DNA of 64,000 nt from Cytophagales bacterium (GTDB taxonomy: Bacteria; Bacteroidota; Bacteroidia; Cytophagales; Cyclobacteriaceae), in contig JAKSDQ010000076.1 of the NCBI GenBank assembly GCA_022360015.1, forward strand, positions 62,001 to 126,000. Reading direction: 5' to 3'. A model generated the notes under the pieces. That model was not told the DNA's origin and did not search any database. It saw nothing but the letters and a program-made list of their open reading frames with translations. The translations under genes were made by a program, and so were the position numbers. Below are positions 42,077 to 51,072 of this stretch, piece after piece; within the stretch, counting starts at the first letter, position 1, and each line of letters opens with the position of its first letter.

Positions 42077-45000
42077 TTAAATCCATTTTACCAGGGGCAT
42101 ATCTCTCTTGTAAAGCAGCAGCTCATTTTTTGGTGAAATTCTAAATCCATATTTGTAAGTTCCTGAAAAACTGGCGGTAACCAGGGTTTTGTAAGTCACT
42201 TGTTTATTTCTCTTGTTTAAGATTTCCAATTCATGAATGCTTTTAATATGGACTTGCTCATTAATGATTTTTGCAATTACAAGTTCTACGCCGATATCAT
42301 GTTCAGATAAACTGCCAATATCCAGCGTAACCTCCGCTCCAAGCTTCTCGCCCAATTCCATTGGAGGTGTATTTGTATCATAAATTTTCATTTCTATCAC
42401 ATATATATAATTCCACCCTTTTCTCAGACGTTTTTTCCAGGTTACCAGTTTTTTTGTTTCCGCAAAGTTTTGCCCGGTTAATTGCTGATGTCTTTCATCG
42501 AGCGGGTGATAAAACTTGCTTTGGTATTCGTTTAACATCCTGGCTGTAGAAAAATAGGGGGCAACTGTCATGATGCAGTTTTTCATTCTTTCGACCCAAT
42601 TGCTGGCTATACTATTTTTGTCCCGATCAAAGAATTCCGGTATAATTTCATTTTCCAGCAAGTTATAAATAGTTTCTGCGTCAGCACTATTCTGATCATT
42701 TTCGTTTTCATAAGTTTTGGTTTCTGGAAGCGCCCAACCGGCATTTTCATTATAGGCTTCCGCCCACCATCCATCCGGAACACTCAAGTTGATGACGCCA
42801 TTCATGGCTGCCTTCATGCCACTGGTTCCCGAGGCCTCATGAAGCCTTTTCGGCGTATTGATCCAAAGATCAGCACCCTGTACTAAAAATCTGGCCAAAT
42901 CCATGTCGTAATTTTGTATAAAAACAATTTTTCCCAGAAACTCCGGCTGCATAGACACCTGAATTATTTTCCTGATGATTTGCTTACCACTATCATCCCT
43001 GGGATGGGCCTTTCCACAAATAATAATTCGGGCCGGTCTTTCGGGGTTATTAACAATTTTTGATAATCTTGCCGGATTGTCAAACAACAAATACGCTCTC
43101 TTGTAACTTGCAAATCTCCGGGCAAATACCATAATGAATTCCTCTGTTGAAAACCCATTCAATATTTCCGACATTTTAGCCTTGTAAGGATCATGATCAG
43201 CACCGCTAAACCTTTTTTGCAATGCACGAATTAACCGATGTTTGTCATGGCCCTTGATTTCACTGATGGATTTGTCGGGGATTTCCCTTATTTTGTCCCA
43301 GTTGGTTTTCTGGTATTTTCCATCAATATAGTGGTTTTTAACCAGTTTATTAAATAATTGCTTCCATTTTTTTGATACCCAGGTACCATAGTGTATTCCG
43401 TTAGTAACGTAGTCAATATTCAGTTCTTCTTCTGTCAAACCTTCCCATAAGGGGTTGAAGATTTTGTTAGAGGCGAGGCGGTGCAACTTGCTTACCCCGT
43501 TGATCTTCTGCGCAAGTCTTGCGGCAAAAAAGCTCATACAGAATTTTTCTTCATTGGCTGATGAGATCGTTTTGCCTACTTTCAAAAACCGCTCCCAACT
43601 GACGTTAAACAGCCCATGATAGCCAGACAGGTAGGTCCTAACCAGTTCTTCACTAAAAAAATCATGCCCCGCCGGCACCGGTGTATGGGTGGTAAATACA
43701 GTAGAGGATTTTACCACTTCCGCAGCCTCCAAAAATGTTAAATTTTTCTTTTGAACATAATTCCTGACCCGTTCCAGCATTGAGAAAGCCGCATGTCCTT
43801 CGTTACAATGGTATAGGGTTGCCGAAATCCCCAGCTTTTCGATAAGCAATATTCCGCCTACTCCAATGAGAATTTCCTGTTTTATTCTCATCTCTTCGTC
43901 ACCACCATAGAGGTGATAAGTAATAGTGCGGTCTTCTTTGCTATTACTGTCAATATCGGTATCCAACAGGTAAAGTGGTATTCTTCCCACATCAATCCGC
44001 CATGCCTGTGCCCAAACCGTACGGCCGGGAAAGGAGATGCCGATCGTCAACCGTTCGTTATCCTGGTCATAGACCGGATGGATCGGTAACTTGGTGAAAT
44101 GCTCTTTTTTATAGCTTTCGATCTGCTCCCCTTTTAAATTAACTGACTGATCAAAGTATCCGTACCTGTATAACAGGCCTATGCCTGTTCGTTTCAGATT
44201 GGCATCGCTGGCCTCTTTAAGATAATCACCGGCTAAAATGCCCAGACCACCTGAGTATAGTTTTAAACTTGTATGCAGCCCATACTCCATGCTGAAATAG
44301 GCAATGCCAGGTCCCTGTTTCTTGTGGCTGGGATTCATATAAGCTTCAAATTCCTGATGAACCAGCTCCAGGTTTTTTAAAAATGCCGGGTCATTTTCCA
44401 ATTCCTGCCAGCGGTCATAAGACAGGCCATTCTGCAATGCGATGGGATTGCAACCCGAACTTTCCCATCCTTCGTGATCCAGCGATTCAAAAAGTTCACA
44501 GGCCGCATCGTTCCATGTCCACCACAGGTTTCTGGAGAGCACATCCAGTGCGTTCAGTTTTTCAGGGATTTTGAATTCAATAAATATGTTACGCCAGATA
44601 GGTTTGTTGGGTGCAGGAGGTTCTATGAATGCTTCTATAGGTGTTTGAATGACCCTTTGATTTCTAAATACTGCCTCCCTCTTTTCAACTTTTTGCAATG
44701 CCAGGTTATAGGCATCTTTATAATAGGCTATCAGATTGGACCAAAGCGCAATTCTTGAGATGGTATGGGCCGATTCGCGCTGCGCTTCCCTTTCTTTTTC
44801 TGTCAAAAAGCTGAATTCTAACAAATGATTGGCAATTTTATCCACTACCTCATCATAATTCTCATCGGTTCTTTCAACGACGAAAATGCCGTCGGAAGTT
44901 TTTTTTAATTTTGAAGTAACTGTTATGCCAAACCCTGTAAGTGATGTTGTAATGGTAGGGATATGAAAGGCAAGGCTTTCCAGAGGTGTGTATCCGAATG

Positions 45001-46321
45001 GTTCATAATAGGAGGGGAAAACGGTGAGGTCAAATCCAATCAGCAACTCGTAGTATTTCATGTTGAACAAACCGTCATTGCCGTCCAGGTAGGTGGGGAC
45101 ATAAATTATCTTTACCGGGCTTTGTGTGCCATTTTTTAGATTTTTTTCGACAATTCGTTGATAGATTTGATCGTGATCTTTGTCCTGGAGGTGATGGGTA
45201 AAAGGTTCCGGTTGGGCTGTCCGGTGAAATTCTTTTTCCGACAAAGAAAACAAAATTTCCTCCCTGGGTTGGGTATGGGCGGCCGGCACTAGCATAAAAG
45301 CGATTATTTCACGATCCAGCTTCTCATTATCTGCCAATTTACGCATTGTGTCAACAAATACATCGAGACCTTTATTTTCAAACTCATAGCGCCCGCTGGT
45401 GGCGACCAGCAGGCAGTCATCCTGCACCTGATAACCAAGGGTAGCCGAGGCTACTTTGGTTAACTTATCCCTTGCTTTGGTTCTTTTGTCTTCGAAAGTG
45501 TCAACATCCGGTACAATCTGTTCCTCGAACCCATTGGCGGTTATCAGATCCACTTCCTTTCCAAGAAATTGTTTACATTCCCGTGCTGTAAGTTTGCTTA
45601 CGGTAGTGAAACAATCTGCCCTTTCAGCGGCTGTTTTTTCCAGTGAAAACTTGGCAATAAGGTCATTGGCTTTGATTATTTTGTCGACTTCAAGCGTTTC
45701 AAACTGACTATAAAAAGGTAGGCCCTGTCCTGCAATAGCCCTGCCTGCCACAGTAGCGTGAGTAGTAAACACAGTGCCAATCTCCGGCATTCTTTCTTTC
45801 AAATATAAGATGCCGGCACCAGTCAACCATTCATGAAAATGTGCAATGGTCCGGTCATTTTGTGAAAGGTGGTAAAGATGAAAGTTTTCTATTATCATGC
45901 CCACTGCATAGCCGAAAAGGGCCGGTTCAATATAATCCCATTTACCACTTAATGAATCCAAATGGTATTTGATCCAAAGATTCGCCAGGATTTCATCCTT
46001 TTTAGCGAACAACGGGGTATAGTCCACCAATATTGTTATCGGTTTCCCTGGAATGTTCCATCGGCCAACCCTGATCTTTAACCCCTGCTTTTTGGCCACT
46101 TCCTTCCATGATCTGAAAAGACTGTCTTCTTCTGTGAATTCCGTGTAATTGGTTGCTTCTCTCCAAACGTCGGGCCCTATCATGATCACATTGTCATGAA
46201 AGGTCTCTGATAAAGTTCGGGCTTTAGTTGAGATTACCGTATAAATTCCTCCTACCTTGTTACATATCTCCCAGCTTACTTCGAAGATATAATCGGGTTT
46301 TTTTACCTGATTTTTCTGCAT
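42077..46321 (-). CDS. Glycogen synthase (GT3-like) / alpha-glucan phosphorylase (GT35) fusion
   Basis: A 1,414-residue cytoplasmic protein with two catalytic halves. Residues about 10-560 resemble eukaryote-type GT3 glycogen synthases: FEVSWEICNKVGGIYTVIST, HFHEWLTGAGILYL, FTTHATVAGR and YYEPFGYTPLESLAF (E-x7-E type). From about 590, RNLWWTWNDAACELF is the DUF3417 start of an actinobacterial-type phosphorylase. It continues with YFSMEYGLHTSLKLYSGGLG, CNEGHAAF and, near residue 1165, the PLP lysine in EASGTSGMKAAMNG. A C-terminal beta domain follows. Synthesis and phosphorolysis of storage glucan are thus on one chain. It is the third gene of the GT4-GH57 operon. Confidence 0.92.
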   Translation of the reverse strand: MQKNQVKKPDYIFEVSWEICNKVGGIYTVISTKARTLSETFHDNVIMIGPDVWREATNYTEFTEEDSLFRSWKEVAKKQGLKIRVGRWNIPGKPITILVDYTPLFAKKDEILANLWIKYHLDSLSGKWDYIEPALFGYAVGMIIENFHLYHLSQNDRTIAHFHEWLTGAGILYLKERMPEIGTVFTTHATVAGRAIAGQGLPFYSQFETLEVDKIIKANDLIAKFSLEKTAAERADCFTTVSKLTARECKQFLGKEVDLITANGFEEQIVPDVDTFEDKRTKARDKLTKVASATLGYQVQDDCLLVATSGRYEFENKGLDVFVDTMRKLADNEKLDREIIAFMLVPAAHTQPREEILFSLSEKEFHRTAQPEPFTHHLQDKDHDQIYQRIVEKNLKNGTQSPVKIIYVPTYLDGNDGLFNMKYYELLIGFDLTVFPSYYEPFGYTPLESLAFHIPTITTSLTGFGITVTSKLKKTSDGIFVVERTDENYDEVVDKIANHLLEFSFLTEKEREAQRESAHTISRIALWSNLIAYYKDAYNLALQKVEKREAVFRNQRVIQTPIEAFIEPPAPNKPIWRNIFIEFKIPEKLNALDVLSRNLWWTWNDAACELFESLDHEGWESSGCNPIALQNGLSYDRWQELENDPAFLKNLELVHQEFEAYMNPSHKKQGPGIAYFSMEYGLHTSLKLYSGGLGILAGDYLKEASDANLKRTGIGLLYRYGYFDQSVNLKGEQIESYKKEHFTKLPIHPVYDQDNERLTIGISFPGRTVWAQAWRIDVGRIPLYLLDTDIDSNSKEDRTITYHLYGGDEEMRIKQEILIGVGGILLIEKLGISATLYHCNEGHAAFSMLERVRNYVQKKNLTFLEAAEVVKSSTVFTTHTPVPAGHDFFSEELVRTYLSGYHGLFNVSWERFLKVGKTISSANEEKFCMSFFAARLAQKINGVSKLHRLASNKIFNPLWEGLTEEELNIDYVTNGIHYGTWVSKKWKQLFNKLVKNHYIDGKYQKTNWDKIREIPDKSISEIKGHDKHRLIRALQKRFSGADHDPYKAKMSEILNGFSTEEFIMVFARRFASYKRAYLLFDNPARLSKIVNNPERPARIIICGKAHPRDDSGKQIIRKIIQVSMQPEFLGKIVFIQNYDMDLARFLVQGADLWINTPKRLHEASGTSGMKAAMNGVINLSVPDGWWAEAYNENAGWALPETKTYENENDQNSADAETIYNLLENEIIPEFFDRDKNSIASNWVERMKNCIMTVAPYFSTARMLNEYQSKFYHPLDERHQQLTGQNFAETKKLVTWKKRLRKGWNYIYVIEMKIYDTNTPPMELGEKLGAEVTLDIGSLSEHDIGVELVIAKIINEQVHIKSIHELEILNKRNKQVTYKTLVTASFSGTYKYGFRISPKNELLLYKRDMPLVKWI

Positions 46322-46362
46322 TTAAACTTGTATATCGTTTAGTGGTATTATTTTTCCTTAAG

Positions 46363-47586
46363 TTAATGATGGTCCGATTGATGAATAGCCTCTTTTTTGG
46401 TTATTTTTTTACTTATTCTTATGGTTAAATCGTTGACTACATTCATATAATTTATAAAAGCTTCGTAAGGCGACCGGTAAGGGTTGAAATAGTTGTGAAC
46501 TTCTCCATCACTATGCAATTTGGTACTCATATAATAGAAGTGATCACTGGTTTGCAGGTATCGCCAGTCATTTATTATGGAGGCGTCGTCGATCTGTGTG
46601 ATCGAGGCTTCCAATGCGTATAAATTTTCAAAGGCCTCCTTTTGCATGTCATTGCCGAGCCACGCAGAAAGATCCTTTTCTGAGTCTGCCCAGGAAGCAG
46701 GTTCGGGGACGTCAATTTGGCCGGCCGGGGCTATTTCTTCCATGGCCTTTGCGGGGGTGCAGAATTCATGAACTCCCGATTTAAAAACATGCTCGGGTAG
46801 ATTCCTGATAAAGTCGAAAATTCCACTTTCCTTTTTCTGATGTTCACCAAGTGTTTCATAGTCCATAAACAGGTTGATGATTTCATGCGACGGATCCATG
46901 TTGTCTATGCGGTTGAGAAACTTATCAACAGTCAATGGCCAATGATCCCATGCCCGGTCTGAAAACCTGAAAGAAATGTCATCACTCAACGGAAAATTTC
47001 TTAGCAATAGTTTAAATGGTTTACGATCCGCGCTGGTATAAACATGGTTAGGGCTTCTGTTTTCCAAAAGCTGACTTACCCCCTCAGCCACGGTCCCTCT
47101 AAAACCCATTCCAGCCAGCATTTTGCCGATGTGGTTAGCATAAATCAACTCTGTATTTCTAAACACCGCGGGGCTCTGATGAAAGTAGTAGCCGATCTTT
47201 TCCATATGTTGATTCACCTGTGCTTTAAAAGTCTGAGGGCTAACCAATGAGGCCAGTGAATGCATATCGGTTTCAGCCAGCAACTCCACCGAGCCGGTTG
47301 ATACTAATTCCTGAAAGCTGCCAATAACTTCAGGAGCATAAAGTTCAAATTGATCCAGGGCCGTACCGGAAATGGATAAGGCTATTTTAAACCTGCCATG
47401 GTACCGTTTGAACAGATTCAGGAATAGTTTATTGGCAGGTAAATAGCAATTTTCAGCTACTTTTTTAAGTAATCTTTTGTTGAGGGGATCATCAAAATAA
47501 TCATGATGCCTGGCGATATTAAAAAAATGGTAGCCCCTCAATCTGAAAGGCTGATGAACCTGGAAGTAAAGGCAGAACTTTTTCAT
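46363..47586 (-). CDS. GH57 family glycoside hydrolase (copy 2)
   Basis: A 407-residue paralog of 6810-8000. The same marks are found: CLYFQVHQPFRLRGYHFF, AETDMHSLASL, AVFRNTELIYANHIGKML (nucleophile Glu) and INLFMDYETLGEHQKK (acid Asp). It starts 4 bp inside the end of the GT4 gene and is followed 41 bp later by the synthase-phosphorylase fusion. This copy clearly belongs to a storage-glucan operon, which supports an alpha-glucan substrate for both copies. Confidence 0.92.
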   Translation of the reverse strand: MKKFCLYFQVHQPFRLRGYHFFNIARHHDYFDDPLNKRLLKKVAENCYLPANKLFLNLFKRYHGRFKIALSISGTALDQFELYAPEVIGSFQELVSTGSVELLAETDMHSLASLVSPQTFKAQVNQHMEKIGYYFHQSPAVFRNTELIYANHIGKMLAGMGFRGTVAEGVSQLLENRSPNHVYTSADRKPFKLLLRNFPLSDDISFRFSDRAWDHWPLTVDKFLNRIDNMDPSHEIINLFMDYETLGEHQKKESGIFDFIRNLPEHVFKSGVHEFCTPAKAMEEIAPAGQIDVPEPASWADSEKDLSAWLGNDMQKEAFENLYALEASITQIDDASIINDWRYLQTSDHFYYMSTKLHSDGEVHNYFNPYRSPYEAFINYMNVVNDLTIRISKKITKKEAIHQSDHH

Positions 47587-48887
47587 ATCTTTTCATGGAT
47601 CAATTCCTGATAAATTGTCTTTACCTTGGCCGCTGATTCGTTCCATTTAAGGCGTTTAACCTCCTTTTTTCCATCTATTGCCATGAGTTTTGCAGTCGGT
47701 GGATATTTTAAGATGCCGTAAATAGCATTGGCCATGGCATCGGTATTCCAAAAGTCTACCTTTATAGCATGTTTTAGTACTTCAGCCACACCCGACTGGC
47801 GAGATATAATGGCAGGCACATTTGCATTCATCGCTTCCAGCGGTGAAATACCGAAAGGTTCCGAGACCGAAGGCATCACATAAACGGCACTTTGGGCAAA
47901 CATGGTGTTGACACTTTCTCCCTGTAAAAAGCCAGTAAAATGAAAATTGCTGCTCATTTTCAATGCTGCTACCCTTTCTATGGCCCGCTTTAACAGATCT
48001 CCGCTTCCAGCCATAACAAATCTTACATTTTGAAATTTTTGCAGTACCTTATAGGCCGCTTCCACAAAGTACAACGGCCCTTTTTGACTGGTAACCCTTC
48101 CAAGAAAAGTGACGATTTTTTCGTCAAGAGATTTTACATTTTGCTTCGGCTTCAGGGCTTTACCAGGTAAGACCGCGTTATGTACTGTCTGAATTTTATT
48201 GGGATTGATGCCATATTTGCTCACTAAAGTTTTTTTTGTGTAATCACTTACCGTAATGATCTTGTCAGCGGCTTTTAACCCTGATTTTTCGATTTCAAAC
48301 ACCGCTTTATTAACGGTGTTTCCCGACCGGTCGAATTCAGTAGCGTGAACATGGGCCACCAATGGTCTGTTACTGGCCTTTTTTGCCGCTATTCCTGCCG
48401 GAAAGGTCAGCCAATCGTGTACATGAATTACATCAAACTGGCTGGTCTCAACTACCTCAGCGGCAACCATAGCATATTGATAAACCTCTTGCATCAGGTT
48501 GCCTTTGTATCCTCCTGAAAATTGAAACTTTCTGCCCTTAACTCCGGACTTTTGCCGTGTGGTTTCTTTCTCCAGCTCTATCATTCTTTTTTCCACAGCT
48601 TCATCGAATGTTTCAGGTGATACATAAGGCAGGATTTCCGAGCGGATTTTAAGATACCTTAGTTCTTTTGGGAGATTTATCAGCAGCTCTTCGCTTGTGT
48701 CAATGCTGATATCGCTGCCATCGATGAGATTTTTGTGTAACGAATGTTCCTCGCCAAATGCTTTAGGGACCACAAAAATAACCTCGATGCCATTTTGTAC
48801 AAGCCCCTGTGTTAATCCGTAGCAGGCAGTACCCAAACCACCGGAAATATGAGGTGGAAATTCCCACCCGAACATCAAAACTCTCAT
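47583..48887 (-). CDS. GT4 family glycosyltransferase, glycogen synthase-like (copy 2)
   Basis: A 434-residue paralog of 7997-9244 with MRVLMFGWEFPPHISGGLGT at the start, FDVIHVHDWLTFPAG, KIVTFLGRVTSQKGPLYF and VSEPFGISPLEAMNA at the donor site. It contains an extra 40-residue loop around residues 50-140 relative to copy 1. It heads the operon GT4, GH57, synthase-phosphorylase, FMN split-barrel. A paired FNR-like operator with TAGCTTTA at the -7 position lies just upstream, so storage-glucan metabolism should respond to the same signal as hsp20 and lactate dehydrogenase. Confidence 0.92.
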   Translation of the reverse strand: MRVLMFGWEFPPHISGGLGTACYGLTQGLVQNGIEVIFVVPKAFGEEHSLHKNLIDGSDISIDTSEELLINLPKELRYLKIRSEILPYVSPETFDEAVEKRMIELEKETTRQKSGVKGRKFQFSGGYKGNLMQEVYQYAMVAAEVVETSQFDVIHVHDWLTFPAGIAAKKASNRPLVAHVHATEFDRSGNTVNKAVFEIEKSGLKAADKIITVSDYTKKTLVSKYGINPNKIQTVHNAVLPGKALKPKQNVKSLDEKIVTFLGRVTSQKGPLYFVEAAYKVLQKFQNVRFVMAGSGDLLKRAIERVAALKMSSNFHFTGFLQGESVNTMFAQSAVYVMPSVSEPFGISPLEAMNANVPAIISRQSGVAEVLKHAIKVDFWNTDAMANAIYGILKYPPTAKLMAIDGKKEVKRLKWNESAAKVKTIYQELIHEKI

Positions 48888-48913
48888 ACGTGCTTTTTAG
48901 GGTTAAAAGTTTA

Positions 48914-48979
48914 TAAAGCTACCTTTCAAAAATGTGGTTATGAATGATTTAGGTTCAGATTAATTATGATTTGAATCAA
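48914..48979 (-). promoter_or_regulatory. Glycogen operon promoter with paired FNR-like operators
   Basis: On the minus strand the -7 box is TAGCTTTA (48921-48914). The nearer site, ATGAT-TTAG-GTTCA (48944-48957, half match), is centred 29.5 bp away. ATGAT-TTGA-ATCAA (48966-48979), nearly full FNR consensus, is 22 bp further. Another dyad, ATGAT-GAAA-GTCAT (48996-49009), lies 30 bp beyond. Confidence 0.65.
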
Positions 48980-49131
48980 TGTTTGGAATCCATACATGAT
49001 GAAAGTCATTTTATTTAATGAATTATTTTGAAAGTTTTGTTAAAACCAACATTGAAGTAGCAACATGTTTTTTGGACTTTGGCTTATTAAAAAAGTTTGT
49101 AACTTGCCCGATTTTCTGCAAAAACCAACGC

Positions 49132-49839
49132 ATGAGAACAAATATTAACATCTTAATTCTAGTCTGGCCACTTTTTATTATGGCGCAATGCGTGCAGGAA
49201 AAGCCGGTTCAGATTATCAAAACAGGCACCTGGAGAGGGAGTCATGTGAATATCGATGTTTCTCTGGATTGGTACGGGCTATTTAGTTATGACGACGGGT
49301 TAAGGCTGGAAAAGGTGCAGGTAAAAGTTGAAGAGGTTAGTGATCCGTTTGTAGAAGCTTTGGGTGAAAAAGTTGCCAAAAAGGTATCAATTCAAAGATC
49401 CGAAAAACCAATTTTTCTGGTTGCCGGGAACAGGTTCTTGAAGGCTGGTCCGGTTACCGGTAAGTACTATTCCTACAATGTGCTTGTACCAGAGCAAAAT
49501 GTCGATATTTTATTTAAGGATAAGGAGAAGTATCAGTTATCGCCTTATGGCTCCGAATTTCCCAATCTGAGTGATGATGAGCATGCGGCAGATCAATATG
49601 GAATTTGGCTAAGGGGAGGGGGAAAAGAGCAACTTATTGTAGAGGATAAGTATTTTTTTGGTACCGGGCCAAGGCTGGTATGGAGTGGTGATTTGGATGG
49701 CGATGATCGATTGGATCTGTTACTGGATTGCATTTGTGAAGACGAAGCAAGTAATATGGCTTTGTATCTCTCGTCAAGGGCGGGAGAAAATGAATTGCTG
49801 AGTATGGTGGCAGTTTGGGATTCCGGTGAGGAGTTTTAA
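49132..49839 (+). CDS. Secreted protein with an FG-GAP/EF-hand-like calcium motif
   Basis: About 235 residues from the ATG at 49132, chosen because it starts a signal peptide (MRTNINILILVWPLFIMAQC); a frame 114 bases longer lacks one. The Cys after the signal could be a lipid anchor. Most of the chain is beta-rich and unrecognised. Near the C-terminus, WSGDLDGDDRLDLLLDC is a D-x-D-G-D loop as in FG-GAP or dockerin calcium sites. It may be an envelope protein binding calcium. Function unknown; single gene. Confidence 0.7.
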   Translation: MRTNINILILVWPLFIMAQCVQEKPVQIIKTGTWRGSHVNIDVSLDWYGLFSYDDGLRLEKVQVKVEEVSDPFVEALGEKVAKKVSIQRSEKPIFLVAGNRFLKAGPVTGKYYSYNVLVPEQNVDILFKDKEKYQLSPYGSEFPNLSDDEHAADQYGIWLRGGGKEQLIVEDKYFFGTGPRLVWSGDLDGDDRLDLLLDCICEDEASNMALYLSSRAGENELLSMVAVWDSGEEF

Positions 49840-50135
49840 GGGTTGACTTTCTTTGTATTGTTTTGTGATAAAAGACGATTGGAAAGCCCGTCAATACCCA
49901 ACCATGCTTCAACTTTTCAGATAAAAGTCAGGGTTGGGCGTATTCCTTCACAATGCCACTACTCTTGAAAAACAGATCACCTAAAATGCCAAATGGTATT
50001 TTTCTTTTGAAACAATCAAAAAAATTATTAGCTTTGACATTCCCCCCTTTGATTGATATAAGATTTCAATTTTATTAGCAAACCTACTTTTTTATTTATT
50101 CATATGTGATACTGTCAAAGCTTTAAAAAATCAAA
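49840..50135. other. Intergenic region, nothing recognised
   Basis: About 300 AT-rich bases between the secreted protein gene and the ORF6N gene. I see no gene, operator pair or repeat of the families found elsewhere in the window. Confidence 0.5.
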
Positions 50136-50657
50136 ATGGCTATGATTCCGGAAGAAACAATAATCCCGAAAATATATTTTATCAGAGGTAAAAAGGTTAT
50201 GTTGGACAGGGATTTAGCTGAACTATATGGTGTTGAAAATAAAAGGCTTGGCGAACAAGTAAAAAGAAACATCAATAAATTTCCCGGAGACTTTATGTTT
50301 CAATTAACCAAGAAAGAGATAGGTGATTTGCGGTCGCAATTTGCGACCGCAAATTTATCGATGAAGAGCAGGGTTCTGCCTACCGTTTTTACAGAACATG
50401 GAGTGTTGATGCTTGCCAATGTATTAAATAGTGAAAGAGCAAATACTGTGAGCATTCAGATTATCAGGATATTTACAAAAATGAGGGAGATGATTGTTAC
50501 ACAAAAGGATATTTTATTGAAAATCGAACAGATTGAAAGAAAAGGCCTAAGCCACGATCAAAGCATTAAGCAAATTTTTACAGTATTAAAACAATTAATT
50601 GGCGAAAAACCCAAACCAAGGGTTGAAATCGGTTTTAAGACCAGGTGGCCTGGTTAA
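50136..50657 (+). CDS. ORF6N domain protein
   Basis: A 173-residue protein with the ORF6N domain of phage and mobile-element origin (about residues 8-95): YFIRGKKVMLDRDLAELYGV, RLGEQVKRNINKFPGDFMFQ and LPTVFTEHGVLMLANVL. The second half is helical and may form a coiled coil (KDILLKIEQIERKGLSH). ORF6N proteins are putative DNA-binding factors of phages and integrated elements. It opens the accessory pocket that also has a toxin-antitoxin pair. Confidence 0.92.
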   Translation: MAMIPEETIIPKIYFIRGKKVMLDRDLAELYGVENKRLGEQVKRNINKFPGDFMFQLTKKEIGDLRSQFATANLSMKSRVLPTVFTEHGVLMLANVLNSERANTVSIQIIRIFTKMREMIVTQKDILLKIEQIERKGLSHDQSIKQIFTVLKQLIGEKPKPRVEIGFKTRWPG

Positions 50658-50727
50658 GGTTTTGTTAAACCACGATCTGAAACTGACCTCAAGATAATTA
50701 TTTAATCGGGAAAAAATATTAGTAAAA

Positions 50728-50759
50728 TTTGATAGTGTCGAAAAAAGATACTATCTTTG
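50728..50759 (+). promoter_or_regulatory. higBA promoter and operator
   Basis: TTTG (50728-50731) and TATCTTTG (50752-50759, perfect -7 box) are 20 bp apart. A 9-bp inverted repeat with one mismatch, GATAGTGTC / GATACTATC (50731-50739 / 50747-50755), covers both boxes. That is the expected place for autorepression by HigA. Confidence 0.72.
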
Positions 50760-50773
50760 TTAAACATTATGAG

Positions 50774-51061
50774 ATGATATTAAATTTTTCTTGTAAAGAC
50801 ACCGAAAAGGTGTGGAATGGAGAGAGAACGAGAACGAGGAAGTGGAGTGACGTCGTAGTTAAAATGATACTACGAAAATTATTTATGTTACATGCGGCCC
50901 ATCGTTTAATAGATTTACGCGCTCCTCCTTCCAATAGACTTCACCCTTTAAGAAAAGATCTAGAGGGTTATTATTCAATAAGTGTGAATATGCAATGGCG
51001 TATTATCTTTATGTGGGCCGATGGTAAAGCTACAAATGTAAGTGTTAAAGATTATCATTAA
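50774..51061 (+). CDS. higB: HigB family toxin (RelE-like mRNA interferase)
   Basis: About 95 residues from the ATG at 50774 (MILNFSCKDTEKVWNGER), chosen because the promoter's -7 box ends at 50759. An upstream start at 50729 would precede it. LHAAHRLIDLRAPPSNRLHPL and YYSISVNMQWRIIFMWADG are typical of HigB, the conserved Arg and the last strand forming the ribosome-dependent nuclease site. It is translated just before higA (11-bp gap), the toxin-first order typical of higBA. Confidence 0.92.
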   Translation: MILNFSCKDTEKVWNGERTRTRKWSDVVVKMILRKLFMLHAAHRLIDLRAPPSNRLHPLRKDLEGYYSISVNMQWRIIFMWADGKATNVSVKDYH

Positions 51062-51072
51062 ACAAAAAGATC

